In this document: piece after piece, positions 1 to 5,195 of the stretch
How positions within the stretch are numbered: position 1 is the first letter of the stretch
Layout of the letters: the number at the start of each line of letters is the position of its first letter
Source of the DNA: an uncultured Candidatus Saccharibacteria bacterium
Lineage (GTDB): Bacteria > Patescibacteria > Saccharimonadia > Saccharimonadales > UBA6022
Length of the DNA: 7,302 nt
NCBI GenBank assembly: GCA_946479115.1
Contig: CAMLED010000044.1
Span: forward strand, 1 to 7,302
Direction: 5' to 3'
The notes under the pieces: model-generated
What the model was told of the DNA's origin: nothing
Databases searched by the model: none
What the model saw: only the letters and a program-made list of their open reading frames with translations
Translations under genes and position numbers: made by a program

Positions 1-886
1 TGCCAAAACGGAGATCTGGCTTGTCAGAACCAAAACGGTCCATAGCTTCGTTATAGGGAATGCGTGGCACGTCGTCGGTCATAAGTGTTTTACCGCCAAA
101 ATCAGTCACTAATTGCTTCACGAGTGGCTCCATTGTCTGGCGGACCGTCTCACCGTCTTCGACAAATGACATCTCCAGGTCAAGCTGATAAAAGTCACCG
201 TACAGGCGATCAGCGCGTGGGTCTTCATCACGAAAACACGTCGCAATTTGGTAGTAGCGTGAAATACCACCAACCATTAGGAGCTGTTTGAACTGCTGCG
301 GAGCCTGAGGCAAGGCATAAAAACTGCCCGGGTGGACACGTGATGGCACCAAAAAGTCACGGGCGCCTTCGGGACTCGAGTTAGCAAGAATAGGTGTGGT
401 TACTTCGACGAACTCACCTGCTTCCATGTAGTCACGGAGAACTTTGTAGTAGGCAGCGCGTTTTTTCAAGGTTTCTTGCATTTTTGAACGACGCAAATCA
501 AGGTAACGATATTTAAGACGCAATTCTTCACTTGCCTGCGCAGTATCACTATGAATAGGAATCGGTAGAGGCTCTGACTTGTTCAATAGACGCAGGCGAT
601 CAACGACGACTTCGATGCTGCCGGTATCGATATTAGGGTTTTTAAGTGCCTCGTCACGCTCTTTGACAAGACCCGTGATCGAGATGACAAACTCGTCGCG
701 TAGCTGCTCAGCTAAACCAAATGCCTCGGCGTGTTCTGGTTGAATCACCAACTGAACGATACCGGTATGATCGCGTAAATCAATAAAAATAAGGCCACCA
801 TGGTCGCGTCGGGTGTGCACCCAGCCGCTGATTGTTGCCGTCTGGCCAATCATTCCAGTCAATTCTCGTACTAGCGTTCTTGTCAT
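1..886 (-). CDS. aspS: Aspartyl-tRNA synthetase, N-terminal half (cut by window edge)
   Basis: Cytoplasmic class II synthetase charging tRNA with aspartate. 295 codons lie in the window; bacterial AspRS is usually near 590, so the rest of the catalytic core, including motif 3, lies beyond base 1. The anticodon-binding OB fold covers about residues 1-105 (GWVHTRRDHGG at 21-31). The catalytic domain begins with YRYLDLRR (126-133), followed by LPQAPQQFKQLL (192-203) and motif 2, FRDEDPRADR (218-227). After motif 2 most bacterial enzymes have QPEFTQ, but here it is LYGDFYQ (228-234), one residue longer. His29 in the OB fold is the residue type I associate with non-discriminating AspRS that also charges tRNA-Asn. 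The ATG at 886 is chosen because AAAGGA lies 3 nt upstream (890-895). The gene is 52 nt downstream of the CBS-protein gene, same strand, probably co-transcribed. Identity is near certain; tRNA specificity is inferred. Confidence 0.96.
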   Translation of the reverse strand, partial: MTRTLVRELTGMIGQTATISGWVHTRRDHGGLIFIDLRDHTGIVQLVIQPEHAEAFGLAEQLRDEFVISITGLVKERDEALKNPNIDTGSIEVVVDRLRLLNKSEPLPIPIHSDTAQASEELRLKYRYLDLRRSKMQETLKKRAAYYKVLRDYMEAGEFVEVTTPILANSSPEGARDFLVPSRVHPGSFYALPQAPQQFKQLLMVGGISRYYQIATCFRDEDPRADRLYGDFYQLDLEMSFVEDGETVRQTMEPLVKQLVTDFGGKTLMTDDVPRIPYNEAMDRFGSDKPDLRFG

Positions 887-938
887 AATTCCTTTATTTT
901 ACCACTGCTACCTCTATAAAACTAGACGCCAGTGGTTT

Positions 939-1925
939 TTAGCGCGACGAAGAACGCTGGGCAACCGCGCGGCGGTCAGTGTGATGATCAAATTCATCAA
1001 CGATCTTGCGTCCAATCAATGCCTCGATCGTGTCTTCGAGCGTCAGCAACCCGACTGTCTCCTGGTCTTGGTTAACCACAATCAGCAAATGATGATGTGT
1101 CCGCAAAAAAGTATTTAAGGCGTGCGACAAGGTTTGCCGTTCGTTGATATACAGCACGCGTGGCTCCATGGCTTTTTCGGCTGTGACCGAGCGTTTGACA
1201 TCCAGGCTCAAAAGATCCTGAGCATAGAGCACCCCGATAACATGATCGATGTCTTTGTCGATGACCGGAAAACGACTATGGCCCGTCTTGTGAAGATCGT
1301 TCAGGACCAATGGACCCAGCATTTCTTTGCCACTGATACTATCGATTGCATCGCGTGGTGTCATTATCTCGCTAACGTGACGGTCGCCGAACAACAGTCC
1401 ATGCAGCAGTAAAGCTTTTTCGTCAGGAGTAATAACGTTCCGCGCATTTGTAATCAGATGTTCTAGTTCTTGGCGAGAGTGCACACTGCCATCTGGTTGT
1501 GATGAGGTCGCCGAGTGCTGCAATACAGCAATAGGCCCGTGAAATTTCTCAACAAATGCTAATAATTTGTTTTCGCGGCGGTCATACATATGCTGCGCAG
1601 CATGACGGATGAATTTGAGACGGGTAAATGCACCGTAAAATAGTGCAATAACAATGGCAGCAATAGCACCAATCGTCCAGTCAAAACGCACCACGAGCAG
1701 CATAGCAAGTGTCACTAGCATGAGCGACTCGATAATACGCTGCAGTGACACAACCTCTGCCTGCAACGAGACGCGGCGAAGTGCATGTACCGCCTCTGAA
1801 TCGCCGAGCTGCTGGCGACGGTTTAATTCAAAGTGGCTAAGTTGTGACTGCCTGGGACGTACACTGCCGATCAGTAGCAGTATGACAAAAATCACAACGA
1901 TCACCAGCAGCAGAAAGATGTCCAT
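939..1925 (-). CDS. Membrane-anchored CBS-pair protein, CorC/CNNM (hemolysin-like) family
   Basis: 328 residues from the chosen ATG. A hydrophobic helix (about 2-20) is followed by a polar stretch resembling a degenerate DUF21 start (SHFELNRRQQLGD), then two more hydrophobic segments (about 66-80 and 84-100). The C-terminal half is a CBS pair: SEIMTPRDAI at 185-194 opens the first, and the second ends in LEDTIEALIGRKIVDEFD, the usual end of CorC-type pairs. The CorC_HlyC domain that follows in full-length relatives is absent. In the family, CBS pairs bind adenine nucleotides and the proteins are linked to Mg/Co export or tolerance; substrate here is unknown. An in-frame ATG at 1964 would add 13 residues; it has AGGA 8 nt upstream, while the ATG at 1925 has AGAGG 4 nt upstream and starts directly at the hydrophobic helix, so the start is uncertain. 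aspS follows 52 nt downstream. A CorA gene about 3.3 kb away fits a metal-homeostasis theme but is not linked to it. Confidence 0.85.
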   Translation of the reverse strand: MDIFLLLVIVVIFVILLLIGSVRPRQSQLSHFELNRRQQLGDSEAVHALRRVSLQAEVVSLQRIIESLMLVTLAMLLVVRFDWTIGAIAAIVIALFYGAFTRLKFIRHAAQHMYDRRENKLLAFVEKFHGPIAVLQHSATSSQPDGSVHSRQELEHLITNARNVITPDEKALLLHGLLFGDRHVSEIMTPRDAIDSISGKEMLGPLVLNDLHKTGHSRFPVIDKDIDHVIGVLYAQDLLSLDVKRSVTAEKAMEPRVLYINERQTLSHALNTFLRTHHHLLIVVNQDQETVGLLTLEDTIEALIGRKIVDEFDHHTDRRAVAQRSSSR

Positions 1926-1975
1926 AGTACCTCTATTGTACCCTATCTTTCCTTGCCGCAACATGGCTTTTATCC

Positions 1976-1990
1976 TACACTTAGTATAGT
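1976..1990. promoter_or_regulatory. Divergent promoter region with overlapping -10-like hexamers
   Basis: The 83-bp gap between the CBS-protein gene and the DsbA-like gene contains AGTATAGT at 1983-1990. It reads as TATAGT (1985-1990) on the plus strand and TATACT (1983-1988) on the minus strand, so one element could serve both directions. A weaker plus-strand pair is TTGCCG (1954-1959) and TACACT (1976-1981), 16 bp apart. No good -35 was found for the minus strand. The assignment rests on -10 resemblance only. Confidence 0.35.
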
Positions 1991-1996
1991 AAATAT

Positions 1997-2002
1997 AAGG
2001 AG
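1997..2002 (+). promoter_or_regulatory. Ribosome binding site deciding a GTG start
   Basis: AAGGAG lies 6 nt upstream of the GTG at 2009. It is a near-perfect Shine-Dalgarno sequence at good spacing. It supports GTG as the start of the DsbA-like gene, since no ATG lies in frame nearby. Confidence 0.8.
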
Positions 2003-2008
2003 TTATAG

Positions 2009-2764
2009 GTGAGTAAAAAAGCTTGGATTATTTTTGTGGCCATTTGTGTCGTCGTACTGGGCGCGCTGGTTTTTTCATCAAACAGTAAAAAAGTCGATGT
2101 TAGCGCGGTTGATAGCAACAGCATCATCAAGGCAACAGAGGATACTGGCAACATTGCCGATCACGTGTTTGGTAAGGCCGATAGCAAAGTCATGTTGGTT
2201 GAATACGGCGATTACCAGTGTCCAGGCTGTGGTAGCGCCTACCCTATCGCTAAATCACTCAGCGAAAAGTACAAGGACCAGCTTGCCTTCGTATTCCGTA
2301 ACTTTCCTCTAACGAGTATTCACCCGAACGCCAAGGCCGCAGCCGGTGCCGCTGAAGCTGCTGGACTACAGGGCAAGTTCTGGGAAATGCACAATCAGCT
2401 GTATGAAAGCCAGGACAGCTGGAAATCACTTAATTCATCAACACGCGGTGAATACTTCAAAACGCTTGCCACGAAAGTCGGAGTTGATGGTAGTAAATAC
2501 GATACCGATTTCGCTGGCCAAGCCGTAAGTAAGAAGATTGCTTTTGATATGGAACTTGGTAAAAAAGTGAAAGTAAGTGGCACCCCAACCTTTTACCTGA
2601 ACGGCAAGATGGTTGATCAATACGTGAAGGACGGCAAATTCGTCGAGGCTAACACTGATGGTGCACAGCCAATCTGGAGTGATGCTGACGCATTTGAGAA
2701 ACTACTCCTCATTCCTGCATTCAAGGAAGCTGGCATCAGCCTTCCTGAAGCAACCAAATCGTAA
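2009..2764 (+). CDS. DsbA-like thiol:disulfide oxidoreductase, membrane-anchored
   Basis: 251 residues. An N-terminal hydrophobic helix (about 5-22) after MSKK is a signal anchor or signal peptide, placing the thioredoxin-fold domain outside the membrane. The catalytic motif is CPGC (Cys71, Cys74) in the context EYGDYQCPGCG. The cis-proline loop is SGTPTFYLNG (190-199), with Pro193. The helical insertion typical of DsbA lies between (about 100-180). In this family the protein oxidises or isomerises disulfides in exported proteins; the redox partner (DsbB or VKOR) is not in the window. The only other cysteine is Cys13 in the anchor. The start is GTG, supported by AAGGAG 6 nt upstream. The gene is alone on its strand, divergent from the CBS-protein gene and closed by the terminator at 2778-2812. 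Family is confident; oxidant versus isomerase role is open. Confidence 0.92.
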   Translation: MSKKAWIIFVAICVVVLGALVFSSNSKKVDVSAVDSNSIIKATEDTGNIADHVFGKADSKVMLVEYGDYQCPGCGSAYPIAKSLSEKYKDQLAFVFRNFPLTSIHPNAKAAAGAAEAAGLQGKFWEMHNQLYESQDSWKSLNSSTRGEYFKTLATKVGVDGSKYDTDFAGQAVSKKIAFDMELGKKVKVSGTPTFYLNGKMVDQYVKDGKFVEANTDGAQPIWSDADAFEKLLLIPAFKEAGISLPEATKS

Positions 2765-2777
2765 TCAGTACGAATGT

Positions 2778-2812
2778 AAAAATACCCCGCTCATAGCAAG
2801 CGGGGTATTTTT
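2778..2812. terminator. Bidirectional intrinsic terminator
   Basis: A perfect 14-bp stem pairs 2778-2791 with 2799-2812 around a 7-nt loop. The GC-rich core is ACCCCGCT/AGCGGGGT, with A-run and T-run flanks forming the base of the stem. It therefore works in both directions: for the DsbA-like gene (stop at 2764, plus) and for the AbrB-MFS operon (stop at 2824, minus). Confidence 0.93.
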
Positions 2813-2823
2813 ATCGTATTGTT

Positions 2824-4521
2824 TTAGGCTTCGCCAGGCGTTTCGGTTGGCTTGGCGGTGCGAAGCGGTCGCTCCTTTAGCGTGATTGCTAACACCAAGG
2901 CTAGGAACATCATGGTTGAGGTAACGATAAAGATCGTATGCAGACTCTTAGAGAAGGCATTGACTAGCTTGTCGCTATATTCATTTTGCTTGTCTGTAAA
3001 GTCTTGCTTCAACTGGTTTTTAACTTGCGCCGGTACATCCACCTTTGCCATGCTGGCGGTAAAGCCGTCGGTAATCTGTGCTTTCGTTGTTGGCATATTC
3101 AGCATCAGAAGTGTATTAGTATCATTCGGGTTTGAAACAATCTGGCTAGCTGCTGGTGATTGTTTAAGTGTTTGGATATAGGCATCCTTACTCATATCGC
3201 CTAGGTGATTACCGATACCCAAGGTCAGCATACTACCAAAGACAGCTACACCAATCGTTGAACCGAGGCCGCGGAAGAGCTGACTAGAACTCGTTGCGAT
3301 ACCAAGATCCTTTTGCTCGAATTCATTCTGAATTGCAATGTTCATCAGCGGCATAGCGGCACCGATACCGGCACCAACAAAGAAAATGATGATTGCCTCA
3401 TGAATAAACTGGCTTGTTGGGGTCAATGTAATCAACGAGCCAATCGCAATGGTTGCCACCACGAAGCCACCAACCATAAAACGTTTATATTTTCCGAAGC
3501 GCGACACCAGCTGTCCGGTAGTAATGCTCACCGCCATAAGTCCGGCAATCATTGGTAGCAACATCAAGCCAGACGTGGTTGGACTTGCGCCGTAGACCTG
3601 CTGGTTGAACTGCGTCAGGTACATGATCGATCCAAGCATCGCCGCACCAACAAAGGCCGCAATACCAGATAGAATAAGGAAATTTTTGTTTTTAAAGAAC
3701 GCGAGATCCAAAATCGGCTCTTTGGCACGGCGCTCTACAAAGATGAAGGCAGTCGTGGCTGCAACAACAATTGCGGCCATAATCAGGCGAAGCGTTTCAA
3801 GGCTCATGCCAGTGCTGGTTAGTAGGTCGGCAAAAATCTTGTCGGTGTTATCAACGGCAAGCACAAGGGTTGCAAGGGCTACGGCCAGCAGGCTGGCACC
3901 GATGTAATCAACACGTGGCTTTTTCTCGTGCTTGAGTGACGGACAGTAAATAGCAATGATCGTAAAGGCGGCAATCGCGATTGGCACATTGATATAGAAC
4001 GTCCAGCGCCAGTCAGTTACGAGGCCAAAAATATTATGTGATTCGGTCAGGAAGCCGCCTAAGAGCGGGCCAACCACTGATGACACACCAAAGACAGCAC
4101 CGATCATTCCCTGCCACTTACCGCGCTCACGAGCGGCAAACAAATCGCCAATGATCGTAAAAGCGTTAGCGGTGATAATACCACCACCAATACCCTGCAC
4201 GGCACGCCAAATAATTAATTGATTAATATCACCACTCATACCGCTAAAGAGCGAGGCGACCGCAAAAATAGTCACACCGATTAGTAGCAGCAAGCGACGT
4301 CCGAACATGTCAGACAACTTACCTGCAATTGGCGTCGTAATCGTCGTAGTAATCAAATACGCCGTAACGACCCAGCTAAGGGACGAGAAAGCATCGAAAT
4401 CTTCGACAATTTTGCCCAGTGCAGTGGAGATGATAGTCTGGTCAAGCGCAACGAGAAACAAGCTGGCCATGACCGAAATCATAATAATAATTTTGTTGCG
4501 TAAACTAAGATGGTGGTTCAC
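2824..4521 (-). CDS. MFS multidrug efflux transporter, DHA2 (EmrB/QacA) family
   Basis: 565 residues, the usual length for a 14-TM proton-coupled drug exporter in the inner membrane. Visible family motifs are LDQTI with Asp27 in TM1 (motif D1), GKLSDMFGRR at 67-76 (motif A), WRAVQGIGGG at 105-114 (motif B, Arg106), GVSSVVGPLLGG at 145-156 (motif C, the antiporter signature) and DWRW at 170-173. A hydrophilic loop of about 80 residues (440-522) separates the last two TM helices, and a short charged tail follows. It starts at GTG, 6 nt after the stop of the AbrB-type gene and with no clear Shine-Dalgarno sequence, so translation is probably coupled to that gene. An alternative in-frame ATG (Met14) would remove the N-terminal charged residues just before TM1. 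Transcription ends at the bidirectional terminator at 2778-2812. The substrate cannot be told from sequence. Confidence 0.93.
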   Translation of the reverse strand: MNHHLSLRNKIIIMISVMASLFLVALDQTIISTALGKIVEDFDAFSSLSWVVTAYLITTTITTPIAGKLSDMFGRRLLLLIGVTIFAVASLFSGMSGDINQLIIWRAVQGIGGGIITANAFTIIGDLFAARERGKWQGMIGAVFGVSSVVGPLLGGFLTESHNIFGLVTDWRWTFYINVPIAIAAFTIIAIYCPSLKHEKKPRVDYIGASLLAVALATLVLAVDNTDKIFADLLTSTGMSLETLRLIMAAIVVAATTAFIFVERRAKEPILDLAFFKNKNFLILSGIAAFVGAAMLGSIMYLTQFNQQVYGASPTTSGLMLLPMIAGLMAVSITTGQLVSRFGKYKRFMVGGFVVATIAIGSLITLTPTSQFIHEAIIIFFVGAGIGAAMPLMNIAIQNEFEQKDLGIATSSSQLFRGLGSTIGVAVFGSMLTLGIGNHLGDMSKDAYIQTLKQSPAASQIVSNPNDTNTLLMLNMPTTKAQITDGFTASMAKVDVPAQVKNQLKQDFTDKQNEYSDKLVNAFSKSLHTIFIVTSTMMFLALVLAITLKERPLRTAKPTETPGEA

Positions 4522-4527
4522 GGGCGG

Positions 4528-4776
4528 CTACTTATCCAACTCTGCGGCTGGGCTATCCAACACGTCTTTATAGCGTTCAATATTATCGCTCAGATGTTCA
4601 ATCATTGAGCGTAGTTGTTCTTCCTGGATCAAGCCAATCCATTGACCCTGTTTCGATCCAATAACATACAGGCGGTCGCCTGATTCGATGCCAAGAATTT
4701 CGCGGGCTTCGGCGGGAATAACCACCTGGCCTTTGGTCCCGACAGTTGCGGTTCCATATAATTTTTTATCGTGCAT
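4528..4776 (-). CDS. AbrB/SpoVT-type DNA-binding regulator
   Basis: 82 residues. The N-terminal swapped-hairpin DNA-binding domain is clear: TVGTKGQVVIPAEAREILGI at 11-30, followed by ESGDRLYVIG. The C-terminal part (about 52-82) is probably a helix or short coil (EEQLRSMIEHLSDNIERYK). In this family such small proteins bind DNA as dimers or tetramers and act as transition-state regulators, local autoregulators or antitoxins. No toxin gene is next to it; the partner is the efflux transporter 6 nt downstream, so a role in controlling that operon is the natural inference. The ATG at 4776 has AAGAGG (4787-4792) 10 nt upstream. The promoter (4816-4845) carries three 9-bp direct repeats that could be its operator. 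Confidence 0.9.
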   Translation of the reverse strand: MHDKKLYGTATVGTKGQVVIPAEAREILGIESGDRLYVIGSKQGQWIGLIQEEQLRSMIEHLSDNIERYKDVLDSPAAELDK

Positions 4777-4815
4777 TGTGTTTTTACCTCTTAAAGACAG
4801 TTTTATTCATTCATT

Positions 4816-4845
4816 AGTCTACCGTAAGTATGAAAAGTATGTCAA
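4816..4845 (-). promoter_or_regulatory. Promoter of the AbrB-MFS operon
   Basis: On the minus strand there is a perfect -35 TTGACA (4840-4845), an 18-bp spacer and a -10-like TAGACT (4816-4821). This predicts a start near 4809 and a leader of about 33 nt before the ATG at 4776. The -35 lies within the tandem repeats at 4826-4852, so a protein bound there would compete with RNA polymerase. Confidence 0.6.
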
Positions 4846-4852
4846 GTAGGTC
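4826..4852. repeat. Three tandem 9-bp direct repeats over a -35 element
   Basis: Plus strand: AAGTATGAA (4826-4834), AAGTATGTC (4835-4843) and AAGTAGGTC (4844-4852), head to tail with an exact 9-bp period. All three share AAGTA-G; neighbouring copies differ at one or two positions. The repeats cover the spacer and -35 of the AbrB-MFS promoter, which suggests an operator, possibly for the AbrB-type protein itself. Repeat structure is seen directly; function is inferred. Confidence 0.6.
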
Positions 4853-4868
4853 AACCGCTAACACAAAC

Positions 4869-4895
4869 AAAAAACACCCCGGTGCCTTGGGGTGT
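4869..4895 (-). terminator. Intrinsic terminator of the intergenic minus-strand unit
   Basis: On the minus strand, ACACCCC (complement of 4889-4895) pairs with GGGGTGT (complement of 4874-4880) around an 8-nt loop. The stem is followed at once by a U-rich tail, TTTTTTGTTTGTGT. The plus-strand reading has its T-run only after five other bases, so the minus direction is favoured. No annotated gene ends nearby on that strand except corA, 300 nt upstream. It most likely ends the short unit starting near 5125. Confidence 0.82.
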
Positions 4896-4909
4896 CTCAA
4901 TTTTTTGGT

Positions 4910-4928
4910 GAAATCTTATGCAGATTTC
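4910..4928 (-). other. 7-bp hairpin downstream of the small ORF
   Basis: GAAATCT and AGATTTC form a perfect stem around a 5-nt loop, 17 nt after the small ORF's stop and 14 nt before the terminator stem. No T-run follows it on either strand, so it is not a terminator itself. It may stabilise the transcript's 3' end or be a protein or RNA contact site. Confidence 0.45.
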
Positions 4929-4945
4929 GGGGGTGAACACACGTT

Positions 4946-5038
4946 CTAATGTGCGATATACAGTTGCCATTCGGCAGGCACCACATCCACTGCAATCTTT
5001 TTGCTTCGTGATGAAACAAATTCGATAGCTATTGGCAT
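4946..5038 (-). CDS. Small ORF, 30 aa, unknown function
   Basis: ATG to TAG, 30 codons: begins MPIAIEFVSSRSKKIAVD and ends VVPAEWQLYIAH. I do not recognise it. It has no cysteines, no membrane helix and no signal peptide. A short basic patch (SRSKK, 10-14) is followed by alternating hydrophobic residues that could form a small beta hairpin. AAGGAG (5051-5056) lies 12 nt upstream, a strong Shine-Dalgarno sequence at longer than ideal spacing. In-frame sequence upstream is closed by a TAG just before the AAGGAG, so the ATG is the only normal start. Its own promoter and terminator bracket it, which favours a real small gene. A chance ORF inside a non-coding RNA is the main alternative. Confidence 0.42.
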   Translation of the reverse strand: MPIAIEFVSSRSKKIAVDVVPAEWQLYIAH

Positions 5039-5047
5039 GAGGTTTTC

Positions 5048-5119
5048 GTACTCCTTGTACTATGTACAGCCCTGCGCGCTTCGACCTTTAAATTAAAATT
5101 TTCGTGTTTTTGGCGCAAG
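5048..5119 (-). promoter_or_regulatory. Structured leader with Shine-Dalgarno sequence in a possible hairpin loop
   Basis: On the minus strand, CTTGCGC (complement of 5113-5119) can pair with GCGCAGG (complement of 5071-5077): 7 bp with one G-U. Downstream are three GTAC words (5064-5067, 5057-5060, 5048-5051). The middle one can pair with the first (3-nt loop) or with the last, which puts AAGGA of the Shine-Dalgarno in a 5-nt loop. These pairings exclude each other, as in a translational switch, but the stems are only 4 bp. Confidence 0.35.
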
Positions 5120-5130
5120 ACACATCATTT

Positions 5131-5159
5131 ATACTACCAATAATATATTGGCTCGTCAA
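5131..5159 (-). promoter_or_regulatory. Promoter of the intergenic unit
   Basis: Minus strand: TTGACG (complement of 5154-5159), a spacer of exactly 17 bp (5137-5153), and TAGTAT (complement of 5131-5136). Predicted start is near 5124. A perfect palindrome occupies 15 of the 17 spacer bases, so the promoter looks built for repression. Confidence 0.6.
5137..5151. promoter_or_regulatory. Perfect 15-bp palindromic operator candidate
   Basis: CCAATA-ATA-TATTGG: two perfect 6-bp arms around a 3-bp centre, lying between the -35 and -10 of the promoter at 5131-5159. The size and position fit a dimeric repressor of helix-turn-helix type. It does not resemble CRP, FNR, CIRCE or NrdR boxes. A single CCAATA half-site recurs at the start of the small ORF (5030-5035, minus-strand sense). 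The cognate protein is unknown. Confidence 0.6.
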
Positions 5160-5164
5160 GACAT

Positions 5165-5182
5165 GCGCGATATTCATCACGC
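5165..5182 (-). other. Hairpin just downstream of corA
   Basis: GCGTGAT and ATCGCGC (minus-strand sense) form a 7-bp stem with one G-U around a 4-nt loop, 13 nt after the corA stop. No T-run follows in the corA direction. It could mark the 3' end of the corA mRNA or slow polymerase, but it is not a canonical terminator. No better terminator for corA was found before 4895. Confidence 0.35.
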
Positions 5183-5195
5183 TCTTGTTTATATA

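Larger units (their letters stand above)
4868..5125 (-). other. Candidate independent transcript (small RNA or small-protein mRNA)
   Basis: A promoter (5131-5159), a terminator (4869-4895) and structured elements between them define a minus-strand transcript of about 255 nt in the gap between corA and the AbrB-type gene. It contains a leader of about 86 nt, a 30-codon ORF (4946-5038), a 7-bp hairpin (4910-4928) and the terminator. I compared it by eye with tmRNA, 6S, SRP and RNase P RNA signatures and saw none. It could be a regulatory RNA, an mRNA for a small protein, or both. Read-through from corA could also feed it. Confidence 0.5.

Noticed and set aside
901..940. Inverted repeat ACCACTG/CAGTGGT followed by T-run between aspS and the CBS-protein gene
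   Set aside because: The 22-nt loop is large and the T-run lies on the plus strand, where no transcript ends. In the aspS direction it has no T-tail, so I do not call a terminator.
813..1412. Plus-strand ORFs of about 100 residues at 813-1118 and 1122-1412
   Set aside because: They lie antisense to aspS and the CBS-protein gene, whose minus-strand products show clear family motifs. The plus-strand translations resemble nothing.
1654..1989. Plus-strand ORF of 111 residues
   Set aside because: Antisense to the membrane part of the CBS protein; Ser/Thr-rich low-complexity translation without a ribosome site.
2034..2620. Alternative-frame ORFs on both strands inside the DsbA-like gene
   Set aside because: Shadows of a gene with a clear CPGC site and cis-Pro loop.
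2852..3907. Plus-strand ORFs opposite the MFS transporter
   Set aside because: Antisense shadows; the minus-strand frame has all DHA2 motifs.
4866..4999. Second minus-strand ORFs (29 and 39 codons) overlapping the small ORF
   Set aside because: Neither has a Shine-Dalgarno sequence, and the 39-codon one runs through the terminator hairpin.
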